Shown here piece by piece: positions 51,671 to 60,607 of a DNA stretch of 60,933 nucleotides; the first letter of the stretch is position 1; the number at the start of each line of letters is the position of its first letter. The notes beneath the pieces are model-generated. The model worked only from the letters and a program-made list of their open reading frames with translations, searched no databases and had not been told where the DNA came from. A program made the translations under genes and the position numbers. This stretch comes from WRKB01 sp031551145 (GTDB taxonomy: Bacteria; Desulfobacterota; Desulfovibrionia; Desulfovibrionales; Desulfovibrionaceae), in assembly GCA_031551145.1 (NCBI GenBank), contig JAVBNZ010000062.1, forward strand, positions 1 through 60,933. The letters are read 5' to 3'.

Positions 51671-51727
51671 ACGGTGTCAATGTGTTGCGCGCAGACGAAA
51701 GTTTCGGCGCAACATGGGGAGCAAAAA

Positions 51728-52918
51728 ATGTCGCAGTTCGATAGAATCAAGGAACGGGAAGAGGCGCTGCTGTTCAGGACGTACAACCGTTACCCCATTG
51801 CGGCGACGCGGGGACAGGGTTCGCGCATCTGGGACGCGGACGGCAAGGAGTACGTGGATCTGCTGGCCGGCATCGCGGTCGTCTCGCTCGGGCACTGTAA
51901 CGAGGAATTGGCGCGGGTTATGGAGCGTCAGGCGTGCAAACTCGTTCACACAAGCAACCTGTTTTATCAGGAAGAGCAGCTCGAGCTTGCGCAGCGTCTG
52001 ATCAAGCTGTCCGGGCTGGACAAGGTTTTTTTCTGCAATTCCGGCGCGGAGGCGAACGAGGCCGCCGTGAAGCTGGCCCGGCGCTATACGCAGCGGGTGC
52101 GCAACAGGGACGCGTATGAGGTGATCACGTTCGAAGGCTGTTTCCACGGCCGCACCTTGGGCATGATAGCCGCCACGGGCAAGCGCATGCAGGACGGGTT
52201 CGCGCCCGTTCCCGAAGGATTTGTGCAGGTTCCCTGGGGCGATATGGACGCCCTGCGCGCCGCGATAGGCCCCAAGACAGCCGCGATTCTGATCGAAGTC
52301 GTGCAGGGCGAGGGCGGCGTACGTCCGTTGACTCCCGATTATGCAAAGGCGCTGGAAGCCCTGTGCCGGGAAAAGGACATTCTGTTCATGGTGGACGAGG
52401 TGCAGTGCGGCCTGTACCGCACGGGCAAGCCCTGGGCCTTTCAGCACTTCGGCCTGCGGCCCGACGTGATCACCAGCGCCAAGGCTCTGGCCAACGGTCT
52501 GCCCCTGGGCGCAATGCTCGCAGGCGCGGAAGTCGCCAAGGGCTTTGTCGTGGGCAGCCATGCCACCACCTTCGGCGGCGGCGCGCTGGTTACGGCCGTG
52601 GGGACCGAGGTGCTCAAAATCATGGAACGCGACCGTCTGGACGAACGCGTCGCTGATGTAAGCAAACGTTTCGTGGAGCGCATTACGGCCCTGGCGGCGA
52701 AAATGCCGGACAAAATCAAGGAAGTGCGCGGTCTCGGCCTCATGCTGGGCATAGAACTGCGCGAGCCGGGCCGGGCGGTGCTGGAAGCCTTGATCGAGCG
52801 CGGCTTTGTCTGCAACCTGACGCAGGACGTGGTGCTGCGCCTGCTCCCGGCCCTGACCGTGCCGGAAGAGGACCTGAACGCCTTTGCCGATGCGCTGGAA
52901 GCCGTTCTTTCGCGGTAA
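51728..52918 (+). CDS. argD: Acetylornithine/succinyldiaminopimelate aminotransferase family protein
   Basis: A 396-aa class III PLP aminotransferase, probably making acetylornithine from glutamate semialdehyde derivative in arginine synthesis. Signatures: FCNSGAEANEAAVKLAR, FEGCFHGRTLG, the DEVQCGLYRTGKPWAF Asp, and PLP lysine in SAKALANG. The CDS ends at the normal length. GGGGAG lies 7-12 bases before the ATG. The terminator at 52980 follows. Other class III substrates cannot be fully excluded. Confidence 0.9.
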   Translation: MSQFDRIKEREEALLFRTYNRYPIAATRGQGSRIWDADGKEYVDLLAGIAVVSLGHCNEELARVMERQACKLVHTSNLFYQEEQLELAQRLIKLSGLDKVFFCNSGAEANEAAVKLARRYTQRVRNRDAYEVITFEGCFHGRTLGMIAATGKRMQDGFAPVPEGFVQVPWGDMDALRAAIGPKTAAILIEVVQGEGGVRPLTPDYAKALEALCREKDILFMVDEVQCGLYRTGKPWAFQHFGLRPDVITSAKALANGLPLGAMLAGAEVAKGFVVGSHATTFGGGALVTAVGTEVLKIMERDRLDERVADVSKRFVERITALAAKMPDKIKEVRGLGLMLGIELREPGRAVLEALIERGFVCNLTQDVVLRLLPALTVPEEDLNAFADALEAVLSR

Positions 52919-52979
52919 CATCGCCTGATCGGGCGAAGGCTTTACAAGCACGCGCGTTCATACTACGATGCACACATGA

Positions 52980-53016
52980 AGAGCAGTCCCGGCTTCCGGG
53001 GCTGCTCTCAATTTTG
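52980..53016 (+). terminator. Terminator after argD
   Basis: AGAGCAG (52980-52986) pairs with CTGCTCT (53002-53008), with inner CCCGG/CCGGG, followed by CAATTTTG. It is just before the ribosome binding site of the zinc-finger gene. Confidence 0.75.
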
Positions 53017-53036
53017 TCCGTCCGGAGGATCTTGTC

Positions 53037-53249
53037 ATGGATATTTTCGATCAGGCGCAGGAACTGGAGCGTCTCGACCGCGAAAGCGCCCTTGTCCGCT
53101 CGCGCAGCGCCCTGGATACCGGAGGCCCGGAATGGGTGAACGGTGTGGCCTGCTGCCGCGAATGCGGCGAACCCATCCCTCCCCGCCGGCTCGAAGCCCT
53201 GCCCGGCGTGGGGCTGTGCCGTGCCTGCCAGGAAGAACGGGAAAGCTGA
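53037..53249 (+). CDS. TraR/DksA-type zinc-finger protein
   Basis: A 70-aa protein of the short TraR family, which can bind the secondary channel of RNA polymerase. The zinc site is CRECGEPIPPRR then CRACQEE (C-x2-C...C-x2-C). The N-terminal helix is shorter than in DksA. CGGAGGAT lies before the ATG. Such genes are common in phage and conjugative elements, but no other phage gene is near. Confidence 0.88.
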   Translation: MDIFDQAQELERLDRESALVRSRSALDTGGPEWVNGVACCRECGEPIPPRRLEALPGVGLCRACQEERES

Positions 53250-53261
53250 GAATTTTTATAG

Positions 53262-53320
53262 AAAGTTTTGCGGAGAAAGCGCGGGGGAGGGGAACGGGTT
53301 CCTCTCCCCCGCAAATTTTT
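53262..53320. terminator. Intergenic hairpin repeat, copy C / terminator between convergent genes
   Basis: GAAAGTTTTGC, then perfect arms GCGGGGGAG.GGAAC (53281-53295) and GTTCC.CTCCCCCGC (53298-53312) with a two-base loop, then AAATTTTT. It terminates the zinc-finger gene on the plus strand and lies directly after the ilvE stop on the minus strand. It is related to copies A and B, though shorter. Confidence 0.75.
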
Positions 53321-54398
53321 ATGCGTAGCGCGGGGCTTTGGTGAGCCAGCCGGCCGGGGCGGGCGCGCGGCCGTTCTGGATATCGGTGTAGAGGGTGTAG
53401 AGGGCGTGGGAGTGTTTGCCGATCTTGCCGTCGCCGACGGTGAAGGTTTCGCCGGTTTCGAGCAGATAGGAGCCCACGGGGCTGATGACGGCGGCGGTGC
53501 CGAAGCCGCCGGCCTCGATGATGTCGCCGTTGCGGATGCCGTCGAGGAAGGCCTCGAGTTCTATGCGTTCGGTGCGGGCGCGTATTCTGCCCATGTCCGC
53601 GAGTTCGAGCACGGATTCGGACGTGATGGAGCGCAGAATGGAATCGTTGAATTCCGGGATGATGAAGGTACCGTCCTTGAGCACGTGGTAGTGGTTCATG
53701 GTGCCCACTTCCTCGATATAGGTGTTGGAGGCGTCAAGGTAGAGCACCTGGGCCGCGCCGTGGGATTCGGCCCAGGCGGCGGCGCGCAGGGAGGCGGCAT
53801 AGTTGCCTCCGCACTTGGAGGTGCCGGTGCCGCCGGAAACGGCCCGGTGGAACTGCCTGCTGATGAGCAGGCGCACGGGATTGGAGAAACCGCCCTTATA
53901 ATATGGTCCGGAAGGCGAGAGAAAGATGCAGAAGGTGCAGTCCACGGCCGGCTTGACGCCTGTGGTGTCGGTGGTGCCGAACATGAAGGGCCGGATATAG
54001 AGGGAGGATTCCGGCTCCCTGGGGCACCAGTCGCGCTCCAGGTCGATGAGGCGCAACAGACCTTCGCGTTGGAGGTCTTCGGGAATTTCGGGCAGGCAGA
54101 TGATGCGGGCCGAGTGGTTCAGGCGGGCGAAATTCTTGTTCACGCGGAAGAGATGGATTTCTCCGTCCGCATGGGGGAAGGCCTTCGCGCCTTCGAAGAT
54201 GGTCTGGCCGTAGTGCAGGCACACCGCGCCGGGCATGATGGAGAACGCTTCGTAGGGAACGATGCGCGGATCGATCCAGGCGCCGTTTTTGTATTCAACC
54301 ACGAACATGTGATCGGTGCGCAGGGCTCCGAAGGGGAGAGGGCCTGAGGGGAGAGATTTGCGAAGCGATTTTTCAAGCGGCATGCAGCGAATGTTCAT
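53319..54398 (-). CDS. ilvE: Branched-chain amino acid aminotransferase
   Basis: A 359-aa fold-type IV PLP enzyme for the last step of Val, Leu and Ile synthesis. LHYGQTIFEGAKAF, RVNKNFARLNHSA, YIRPFMFGTTDTTGV, PLP lysine in GTGTSKCGGNYAAS, EVGTMNHYHVLKDG and GGFGTAAVISPVG are BCAT signatures. The length is that of the longer BcaT-II type. It is monocistronic. Confidence 0.95.
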   Translation of the reverse strand: MNIRCMPLEKSLRKSLPSGPLPFGALRTDHMFVVEYKNGAWIDPRIVPYEAFSIMPGAVCLHYGQTIFEGAKAFPHADGEIHLFRVNKNFARLNHSARIICLPEIPEDLQREGLLRLIDLERDWCPREPESSLYIRPFMFGTTDTTGVKPAVDCTFCIFLSPSGPYYKGGFSNPVRLLISRQFHRAVSGGTGTSKCGGNYAASLRAAAWAESHGAAQVLYLDASNTYIEEVGTMNHYHVLKDGTFIIPEFNDSILRSITSESVLELADMGRIRARTERIELEAFLDGIRNGDIIEAGGFGTAAVISPVGSYLLETGETFTVGDGKIGKHSHALYTLYTDIQNGRAPAPAGWLTKAPRYA

Positions 54399-54442
54399 GA
54401 GGCGGCTCCGAAGGGTTGATTTGCGGTCGGGTTCCGAATCGA

Positions 54443-55489
54443 TTACCCCGGCCCGTTTCCGGCCCGGCGTACGCCGAGGCCGCCGGGGGGCTTGCGGGTG
54501 GGCGTGATGAGATCCGGCTGGGAAGAAAGCAGGGGCGGAATGCTGCCCGGCAGCGGCGTCGCGCCGGAATTCAAGGCGCGCGGCACGGGTCTGCCGTCGC
54601 TGCGCGCAAGCGGCAGGGGCGGCAGGGTCTTTTGGGCGGGAGCCGCCGCTTCGACGGCGGCGGGCGGTAAAGGAAGGTCCCTGCCGTTTTCGGGCAGGGG
54701 CACGGGCGGGTTTTCGCCCACGCCTTCGTTGGGGGCGTGGGTGGAAAGGCGGCGTTCCTCTTCCGCCGTTGCGCCGGCAAGGTATTCCGAAACCGTGACA
54801 AAGCGTTCGCAGCCGCCGGCCAGCAGGGCGTCGAGTATTTCGGGCATTTCGGCCACAGTGTGCTTGTGCGTGTCGTGAAAAAGCAGCACGCCGCGCATGC
54901 CGGAGAAAGACTGCTGGAGAGAGGGCGAAATGCTGCGCAGCCCTTCAAGCTTCGAGACGTGGCGCTTCCAGTCCTGGCTGTCCAGCGACCAGAGCATGAT
55001 GGTCATGCCCATTTCGTCCGTCAGGGCAACGGTGTTCGCGTTGTAGCGCCCGTAGGGCGGACGGAAATATTTGGCTGTGACGCCGAGCGGAAGGAGCAGA
55101 TCCGAAGTTTTTTTCAACTCCAGGCGTTGGGCGTCGAACTTGAGTTTGCGCATGTTGGGGTGCGACCAGCTGTGGCTCGCGACCTCGTGTCCTTCGGCCA
55201 GCATGCGTTTGATCAGGGCGGGCCGGCGTTCGACCTGCTGCCCCAGCACGAAGAAGGTGGCGACGATGCCGCGCGAGGCGAGCAGGTCGAGCAGTTCGGC
55301 CGTATAGGGGCCGGGCCCGTCGTCAAAGGTCAGGGCACAGTAGTTGGCGGGCATGGTCTGGCGGATGAGAGCCATGCCGTCCGCCACTTCCAGGGCATGG
55401 GCGCTGTAGGGGAAGAGGACGCCGAGAGTGAAGGAGAACAGCGACAGGGAGGCGGATCGGCACAGGCGATCAAAGGCGGGGTTATGCAT
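54443..55489 (-). CDS. Exported polysaccharide deacetylase
   Basis: A 348-aa protein with a hydrophobic signal segment (residues about 12-32), then a NodB-homology domain (about 50-235). The metal site and catalytic motifs are TFDDGPGPYT, SHSWSHPNM, RPPYGRYN and LLFHDTHKHT. The tail (after about 255) is Pro-rich and low-complexity, possibly spanning the wall. It removes acetyl groups from peptidoglycan or a surface glycan. I take the ATG at 55489; the upstream frame lacks homology. Confidence 0.9.
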   Translation of the reverse strand: MHNPAFDRLCRSASLSLFSFTLGVLFPYSAHALEVADGMALIRQTMPANYCALTFDDGPGPYTAELLDLLASRGIVATFFVLGQQVERRPALIKRMLAEGHEVASHSWSHPNMRKLKFDAQRLELKKTSDLLLPLGVTAKYFRPPYGRYNANTVALTDEMGMTIMLWSLDSQDWKRHVSKLEGLRSISPSLQQSFSGMRGVLLFHDTHKHTVAEMPEILDALLAGGCERFVTVSEYLAGATAEEERRLSTHAPNEGVGENPPVPLPENGRDLPLPPAAVEAAAPAQKTLPPLPLARSDGRPVPRALNSGATPLPGSIPPLLSSQPDLITPTRKPPGGLGVRRAGNGPG

Positions 55490-55803
55490 GATTATGGGCT
55501 GTGGCGTCGTCGTGCGGGCCGGGTTGCGTTTTTGCTCCGCCGGCGGAGAAACCGGCCGGGGCGGCGCGGAGTTCCGCGCACAAAGAAATTGTAGCACCCG
55601 GCGCTCTTTCCCACAAGAGGGCGGATTTTTTTCAGCCGGACAAGCGGACTCTCCGCCGGGGAGCATCCTTTCTTAACCCAACCCCGGCGCACCATTTCGG
55701 CGTTGGGAGCACTTGAACAGGCGAAAATAAACGTATATGATCCGCAGACAAAAATGATTGTTGAGAAGAACCTGTATTTATTGCTCTGAGGACTGAGCCG
55801 CGC
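55490..55803. other. Divergent intergenic region between the deacetylase and the histidine kinase
   Basis: The 314 bases hold the kinase promoter at 55713-55741. Near 55550-55560 there is a short GC-rich repeat in the deacetylase leader. I see no small gene or RNA. Confidence 0.45.
55713..55741 (+). promoter_or_regulatory. Promoter of the hybrid histidine kinase gene
   Basis: TTGAAC (55713-55718), 17-bp spacer, TATGAT (55736-55741), about 55 bases before the ATG. Confidence 0.55.
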
Positions 55804-58800
55804 ATGAAAGCTCTGAAGGAAGCCTTCCGCCGCGCCATGGATCGCGTTTTCACCAAGCTCGGCTTCGGCATGCGGGCAAAGCTCATCACTCTCTTCATCC
55901 TCATCAAGGTCATTCCTCTCGTGCTCCTGGCCGTGCTGGCCTGGGAACAATCCCGCCAGCTGGGCGAAGAAGTGCTCCGGCACACAAAAACCATCGTCAA
56001 CACATCTCTCGACGCCCTGGTCGAATCCGGCAAGGTGTCGATCACGGGTGCCACCAAGGCGCTGGACGACCGGGCCACGGAAGACATAGAGCGCATCAGC
56101 ACGGATGCGGCAGGGCGCGTGGCGGCCTTTTTATACGGCCGCGACAACGATATTCTCCTGGCCGCCTCCCTGCCGGCCGACGCGGCCCTGTATAAAAATT
56201 TCATCGAGAACAACCGGGGCCTGCTCGTCAGGCAGGGCGAATGGGAGCTTGCGCCGGACGGCAAATCCTGGCGGGAGCGCATCCCCCACGGCAGGTCGGA
56301 GAAAGTCACCTCCACGATTCCCGACAACGCCGACAGCTTCCACTACCGCCCGGCGAAGAACTTCAAATACGAAAACCGTCCGCTGTATCTCGAAATGACC
56401 TTCGTCGATCCGCAGGGCCGGGAGCGCGTCAAGGTCGTGACCTCGCCGCGCATGGACCCCCGCCTCAAAAACGTTGCCGACCGGCAGAACACGTATATCA
56501 AGGCGGAAACCTATTTTGAGGATCTCAAGAAGCTGAAGCCCGGCGAAATCTACGTGTCGGAAGTTATCGGCGCTTACGTGCCCTCCAGGGTCATCGGCAT
56601 GTACACCCCGGCCAATGCGGCCAAGGCGGGCGAGCCCTTCGACCCGGAAAAATCCGCGTATGCCGGGCGGGAAAACCCGCTGGGCAAGCGCTTTCAGGGC
56701 ATAATCCGCTGGGCCGCCCCTGTGGTGAAGGACGGCAAAATTGCCGGCTACGTGACTTTGGCGCTGGATCATGATCACATCATGGAATTCATGAACCACA
56801 TCATGCCGACGCCCGAGCGCTACACCGAACTGCCCGACGCCTCCGAAGGCAACTATGCCTTCATCTGGGATTACAAGGGGCGGAGCATCGTGCATCCGCG
56901 CCATTTTTCCATAGCCGGCTACGATCCCGAGACCGGCGATCCCCAGATTCCCTGGCTGGAAGCCCCGATTTACAAAGCCTGGAAGGGAAGCGGCCTGCCG
57001 TACAGCGAATTCATCAAAACCGTGCCTCCTTTCCTCGATCAGTCGAATTCCCGAAAACCCTCCGTGGAATTGATGAAGCAGGGGCTGGTGGGGCTGGACT
57101 GCCGCTATCTGAACTTTGCCGCCCAGTGTACGGGCTGGTTCGATTTGACAAGGGAGGGCGGCTCCGGCTCCTTCGTCATCCTCTGGAGCGGGCTGCGCAA
57201 GCTGACCACGGCGGCGGCCATTCCCTATCACACGGGCCGCTACGGCGAATCGCCGCGGGGTTTCGGCTTTGTGGCCGTGGGCGCCAATGTGGACGACTTC
57301 CACAAGGCCGCCACGGTAACCCAGAAGCATATCGACAAGATCATCGAAGATTTCGACGCAAGCCTCGACAAAGCCGCGCACGAGACCCAGGACTCCATCG
57401 ACAGGAATCTGCGCGACACCACCTACAGCCTCATGATTTCCACGGCCCTGATGACCTGCCTGGTGGTGTTGATAGCCATACTGCTGGCCTCGGCCTTCAC
57501 GCGCAGCATCACGAACCTCATCGCCGGCATTTCGCGTTTCCGCGCCGGGCAGCGGCATTTCCGCTTCAACTATCCCGCCAAGGACGAAATCGGCACCCTG
57601 GCCGACTCCTTTGACGACATGGCCGACAGTATCGTGGACAGCGTGAAGGATCCGCTTGTCATCACGGACATGCGCTATGACATCCAGTACATCAACGACG
57701 CCGGGCTGCGTCTTGTCTGCAAAACGCTCGACGAGGTGCTGGAAAAACAATACGCGGACTACAGCTTTTATCCCGTCGGCTCGAAATACTGCCCCCTTAC
57801 GGCATTGATCGAGGGCAGGGAGACGGAAATCTTCTTCCATGAGGAGACGGAGCGGTATTACAAGGGCGTGGCCGATTTTCTCAACGACAAGAACGGCAAC
57901 GCCATCGGGTATGTCATCGTCACCAGCGACGTCACCAAGATGAGCATCGAGCAGAGGGAAATCGAACGCCAACGCGCCATGCTCGACGTCACCTTCAGTG
58001 CTTCGCCCGATATTATCTGGTTCAAGGACTGCTCGGGCAGGTATCTGGTCGTGAACCCGCGCTTTGAAGCCTGGACGGGCAAATCCGGCGCGGAAATCGC
58101 GGGCCTGACCTGGGAATCCGTCTTCCCGACCGCAACGGCCGGCGAAAACCCCGAAATGGACGCCATAGCCGTGCAGAACAGAATACCGATCTATACGGAA
58201 GAAAGCATCACCTTTGCGGACGGGCATGTGGAAGTCGTGGACATCGTCCGCACGGCCATCTTCAGCAGCGACGGGGTCTGCCAGGGCATACTGGGCGTGG
58301 CGCGCGACGTCTCCCGCCGGGTGGCCATCGAAAACAGCCTGCGCAACACGCGCATGGAGCTTGAACAGGCCGTGGAGCGGGCCAACAAGGCCAACGAGGC
58401 CAAAAGCGAATTTCTGGCCCGCATGAGCCACGAAATACGCACGCCCATGAGCGCCGTGATCGGCATGGTCAACATTACCAAGCGCAAGCTCGCCGATCCT
58501 CTGGGCAACGCCGATGCCATACGCTCCCACGTCCAGCAGATAGAAACCTCCTCCCGCCACCTTCTGGCCCTGCTCAACGACATTCTTGATATCTCCAAGA
58601 TTGAGGCCGGCAAGGTGGAGCTTTCCGAAGACAGCTTTGATCTGAACAAGCTCGTCAACAGCGTGGCGGCCATTATCCGGCCGCGCTGCGTGGAAAAGCA
58701 CATCCACTTCAACGTGCTGATGGAAGACCTGGAAGTGGAAAATTTTATCAGTGATTCTTTACGGATACGTCAGGTTCTCATCAACTTCCTCGGCAATTCC

Positions 58801-59559
58801 GTCAAATTCACGGATCCGGGGGGCACCGTAACCCTGCGCGTGGCGCAAATCGCCCGCGGCGACGGTAAATGCCGGATTTCTTTCGCGATCAGTGATACCG
58901 GCATCGGCATTCCCCAAAGCACCGTCGACAAGCTTTTCCAGCCTTTCGAGCAGGGCGATCAGAGCATCACGCGCAAGTACGGCGGCACAGGGCTCGGCAT
59001 GTCCATCAACAAGAACATCATCAACCTGCTCGGCGGCGACATCCGGGTCGACACCGAAGAAGGCAGCGGCAGCACCTTCTCCTTCTCGCTCTGGCTGCAG
59101 GAGGCGGAAGAGGAAACGAGCGCGGGCGAAATCCGGACGGAACGCGCTTCGCTGGCCGGGAAAAAGGTGCTGCTCGTTGACGATGTGACGCTCAACAGAA
59201 TGATCGTCACCGAACTTTTGTGCGACACCGGACTTGCCATAGACGAAGCCGGGGACGGGAAAGAGGCCGTGGATGCCTTCGTCGCTTCGAAACCCGGCTA
59301 TTACGACATCATCTTCATGGACATCCAGATGCCGAACGTTGACGGTTATGAAGCCGCCCGCGTCATACGCGCCCTGGATCGCGAAGATGCGTTGAGCGTG
59401 CCCATCATCGCCATGACCGCCAATGCCTTCAAGGAAGACGTGGAACGGGCTCTGGCCAGCGGCATGAACGCCCACGTGGCCAAGCCTCTGGAACTCGACA
59501 AGCTCAACGAGATTTTAAGCAGGTATCTCGGCGCGACCGGCGCCATCAGCGGCGGGTAA
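55804..59559 (+). CDS. Hybrid sensor histidine kinase (Cache-HAMP-PAS-PAS-HK-REC)
   Basis: A 1251-aa inner-membrane kinase. TM1 is at about 28-48, a large periplasmic double-Cache-like sensor at about 50-535, TM2 at about 541-562 and HAMP to about 615. Two PAS domains follow (about 617-720 and 725-845; the second has DIIWFKDCSGRYLVVNPRFE). The phosphoacceptor is His876 in FLARMSHEIRTPMS, the ATPase domain has DTGIGIPQS and GGTGLGMSINKNI, and the receiver Asp1173 is in FMDIQMPNVDG. No Hpt domain or output regulator is encoded nearby, so its partner is elsewhere. The ligand is unknown. GAGGA lies before the ATG. Confidence 0.94.
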   Translation: MKALKEAFRRAMDRVFTKLGFGMRAKLITLFILIKVIPLVLLAVLAWEQSRQLGEEVLRHTKTIVNTSLDALVESGKVSITGATKALDDRATEDIERISTDAAGRVAAFLYGRDNDILLAASLPADAALYKNFIENNRGLLVRQGEWELAPDGKSWRERIPHGRSEKVTSTIPDNADSFHYRPAKNFKYENRPLYLEMTFVDPQGRERVKVVTSPRMDPRLKNVADRQNTYIKAETYFEDLKKLKPGEIYVSEVIGAYVPSRVIGMYTPANAAKAGEPFDPEKSAYAGRENPLGKRFQGIIRWAAPVVKDGKIAGYVTLALDHDHIMEFMNHIMPTPERYTELPDASEGNYAFIWDYKGRSIVHPRHFSIAGYDPETGDPQIPWLEAPIYKAWKGSGLPYSEFIKTVPPFLDQSNSRKPSVELMKQGLVGLDCRYLNFAAQCTGWFDLTREGGSGSFVILWSGLRKLTTAAAIPYHTGRYGESPRGFGFVAVGANVDDFHKAATVTQKHIDKIIEDFDASLDKAAHETQDSIDRNLRDTTYSLMISTALMTCLVVLIAILLASAFTRSITNLIAGISRFRAGQRHFRFNYPAKDEIGTLADSFDDMADSIVDSVKDPLVITDMRYDIQYINDAGLRLVCKTLDEVLEKQYADYSFYPVGSKYCPLTALIEGRETEIFFHEETERYYKGVADFLNDKNGNAIGYVIVTSDVTKMSIEQREIERQRAMLDVTFSASPDIIWFKDCSGRYLVVNPRFEAWTGKSGAEIAGLTWESVFPTATAGENPEMDAIAVQNRIPIYTEESITFADGHVEVVDIVRTAIFSSDGVCQGILGVARDVSRRVAIENSLRNTRMELEQAVERANKANEAKSEFLARMSHEIRTPMSAVIGMVNITKRKLADPLGNADAIRSHVQQIETSSRHLLALLNDILDISKIEAGKVELSEDSFDLNKLVNSVAAIIRPRCVEKHIHFNVLMEDLEVENFISDSLRIRQVLINFLGNSVKFTDPGGTVTLRVAQIARGDGKCRISFAISDTGIGIPQSTVDKLFQPFEQGDQSITRKYGGTGLGMSINKNIINLLGGDIRVDTEEGSGSTFSFSLWLQEAEEETSAGEIRTERASLAGKKVLLVDDVTLNRMIVTELLCDTGLAIDEAGDGKEAVDAFVASKPGYYDIIFMDIQMPNVDGYEAARVIRALDREDALSVPIIAMTANAFKEDVERALASGMNAHVAKPLELDKLNEILSRYLGATGAISGG

Positions 59560-59572
59560 TGCCACGTCGCGA

Positions 59573-60607
59573 TTACCTCTCAAATCTCTTGGCGCAGTTC
59601 AGGCAGGGCGCTTCCGGCTCTCCGCGCGCCAGGGCCGCGCGAAAGGCCGCAAAGCGCTCTCCCTGAAAACAGGCGAAAGCATCCCCTTCCCGCGCATTGC
59701 CGAACACGCGGCGCAGGGGATCGTTTTCCCGCGTCGGCAGATTCACATAAATGCAGGGCGAAAGCGCGCCCTCGGCGTCCGCATACAGGGTGCGGTCGAT
59801 CGCTTCCCGGCAGACCGCAAGCGGTTCCATGCCCGGCAGCGCGTAATGGAAGGCCACGCCCAGCGCCCGTGCGCGTTCGGCCGCTTCTTCCAGCAGTTCC
59901 CGCGCCCGCGCGATCTTGTCCGCCTCCCGCGGGGCAAAGGCCAGGGTTTCCTGCCCCGGCACGGCGATATAATCCAGAGTGCTCACCACCACGGCGTGCA
60001 GGCCGAGCCCGGCGGCGAGTTCCGGCAGTTTTTTCACGGCGTCCATGCGATCCGCAAGCAGCAGATACGCGCAATGCAGTTCCAGATGAGCGGCCATGCG
60101 CTCTTTGCGCACGCGCTGCACAAGCCGGATGCCGTCGCACGCCCGCTCAAAGGGCGCGCCCTCCCGAATGGCATTCGTTGCCCCGTCCGTGCCCGCCAGG
60201 GAAAAGGCCAGCACGTCCATGCCGCTTTCCACGATTCTGCCGGCAAGGTCCTCGTTCATGTCCAGGCCGCAGGTGGTGCTGGAAACCGCGCAGCCGGCCT
60301 TTCGCGCCAGGGCCGCGAAGTCGAAAAAGAGCGGGTGCAGAAAGGGTTCCCCCCAGCCCTGAAGATGCGCGCGTTCGCAGCGCCGCAGCAGAGGCCACAG
60401 GGCCGCGAAGGTTTCCGCCTCCATGTGCCGGGCCTTCCACACCGCCTTTTTCACCCCTTGCGGGCAATAGCCGCAACGCGCCGCACACACGGAGCTCACC
60501 TCCACCTGCACGCAGGCCAGCGGCCTGCGCCGGCCCAGAAAGGCCTCGGCCAGGGATTCCATGAGGCCCGGCGCCTTGAAAGAGGGATTATGCAGGGGAT
60601 CGCTCAT
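59573..60607 (-). CDS. Radical SAM protein
   Basis: A 344-aa enzyme with the 4Fe-4S motif CAARCGYCP (C-x4-C-x2-C as CaarCgyC) near residue 42, followed by LQGWGEPFLHPLF, the usual glycine-rich SAM-binding part. A C-terminal SPASM-like part has CIYVNLPTRENDP and CLNCAKRFE for a further cluster. The substrate cannot be read. I start at ATG 60607, since this overlaps the stop of the upstream gene by 4 bases (ATGA); the open frame to 60646 is the earlier alternative. Confidence 0.85.
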   Translation of the reverse strand: MSDPLHNPSFKAPGLMESLAEAFLGRRRPLACVQVEVSSVCAARCGYCPQGVKKAVWKARHMEAETFAALWPLLRRCERAHLQGWGEPFLHPLFFDFAALARKAGCAVSSTTCGLDMNEDLAGRIVESGMDVLAFSLAGTDGATNAIREGAPFERACDGIRLVQRVRKERMAAHLELHCAYLLLADRMDAVKKLPELAAGLGLHAVVVSTLDYIAVPGQETLAFAPREADKIARARELLEEAAERARALGVAFHYALPGMEPLAVCREAIDRTLYADAEGALSPCIYVNLPTRENDPLRRVFGNAREGDAFACFQGERFAAFRAALARGEPEAPCLNCAKRFER

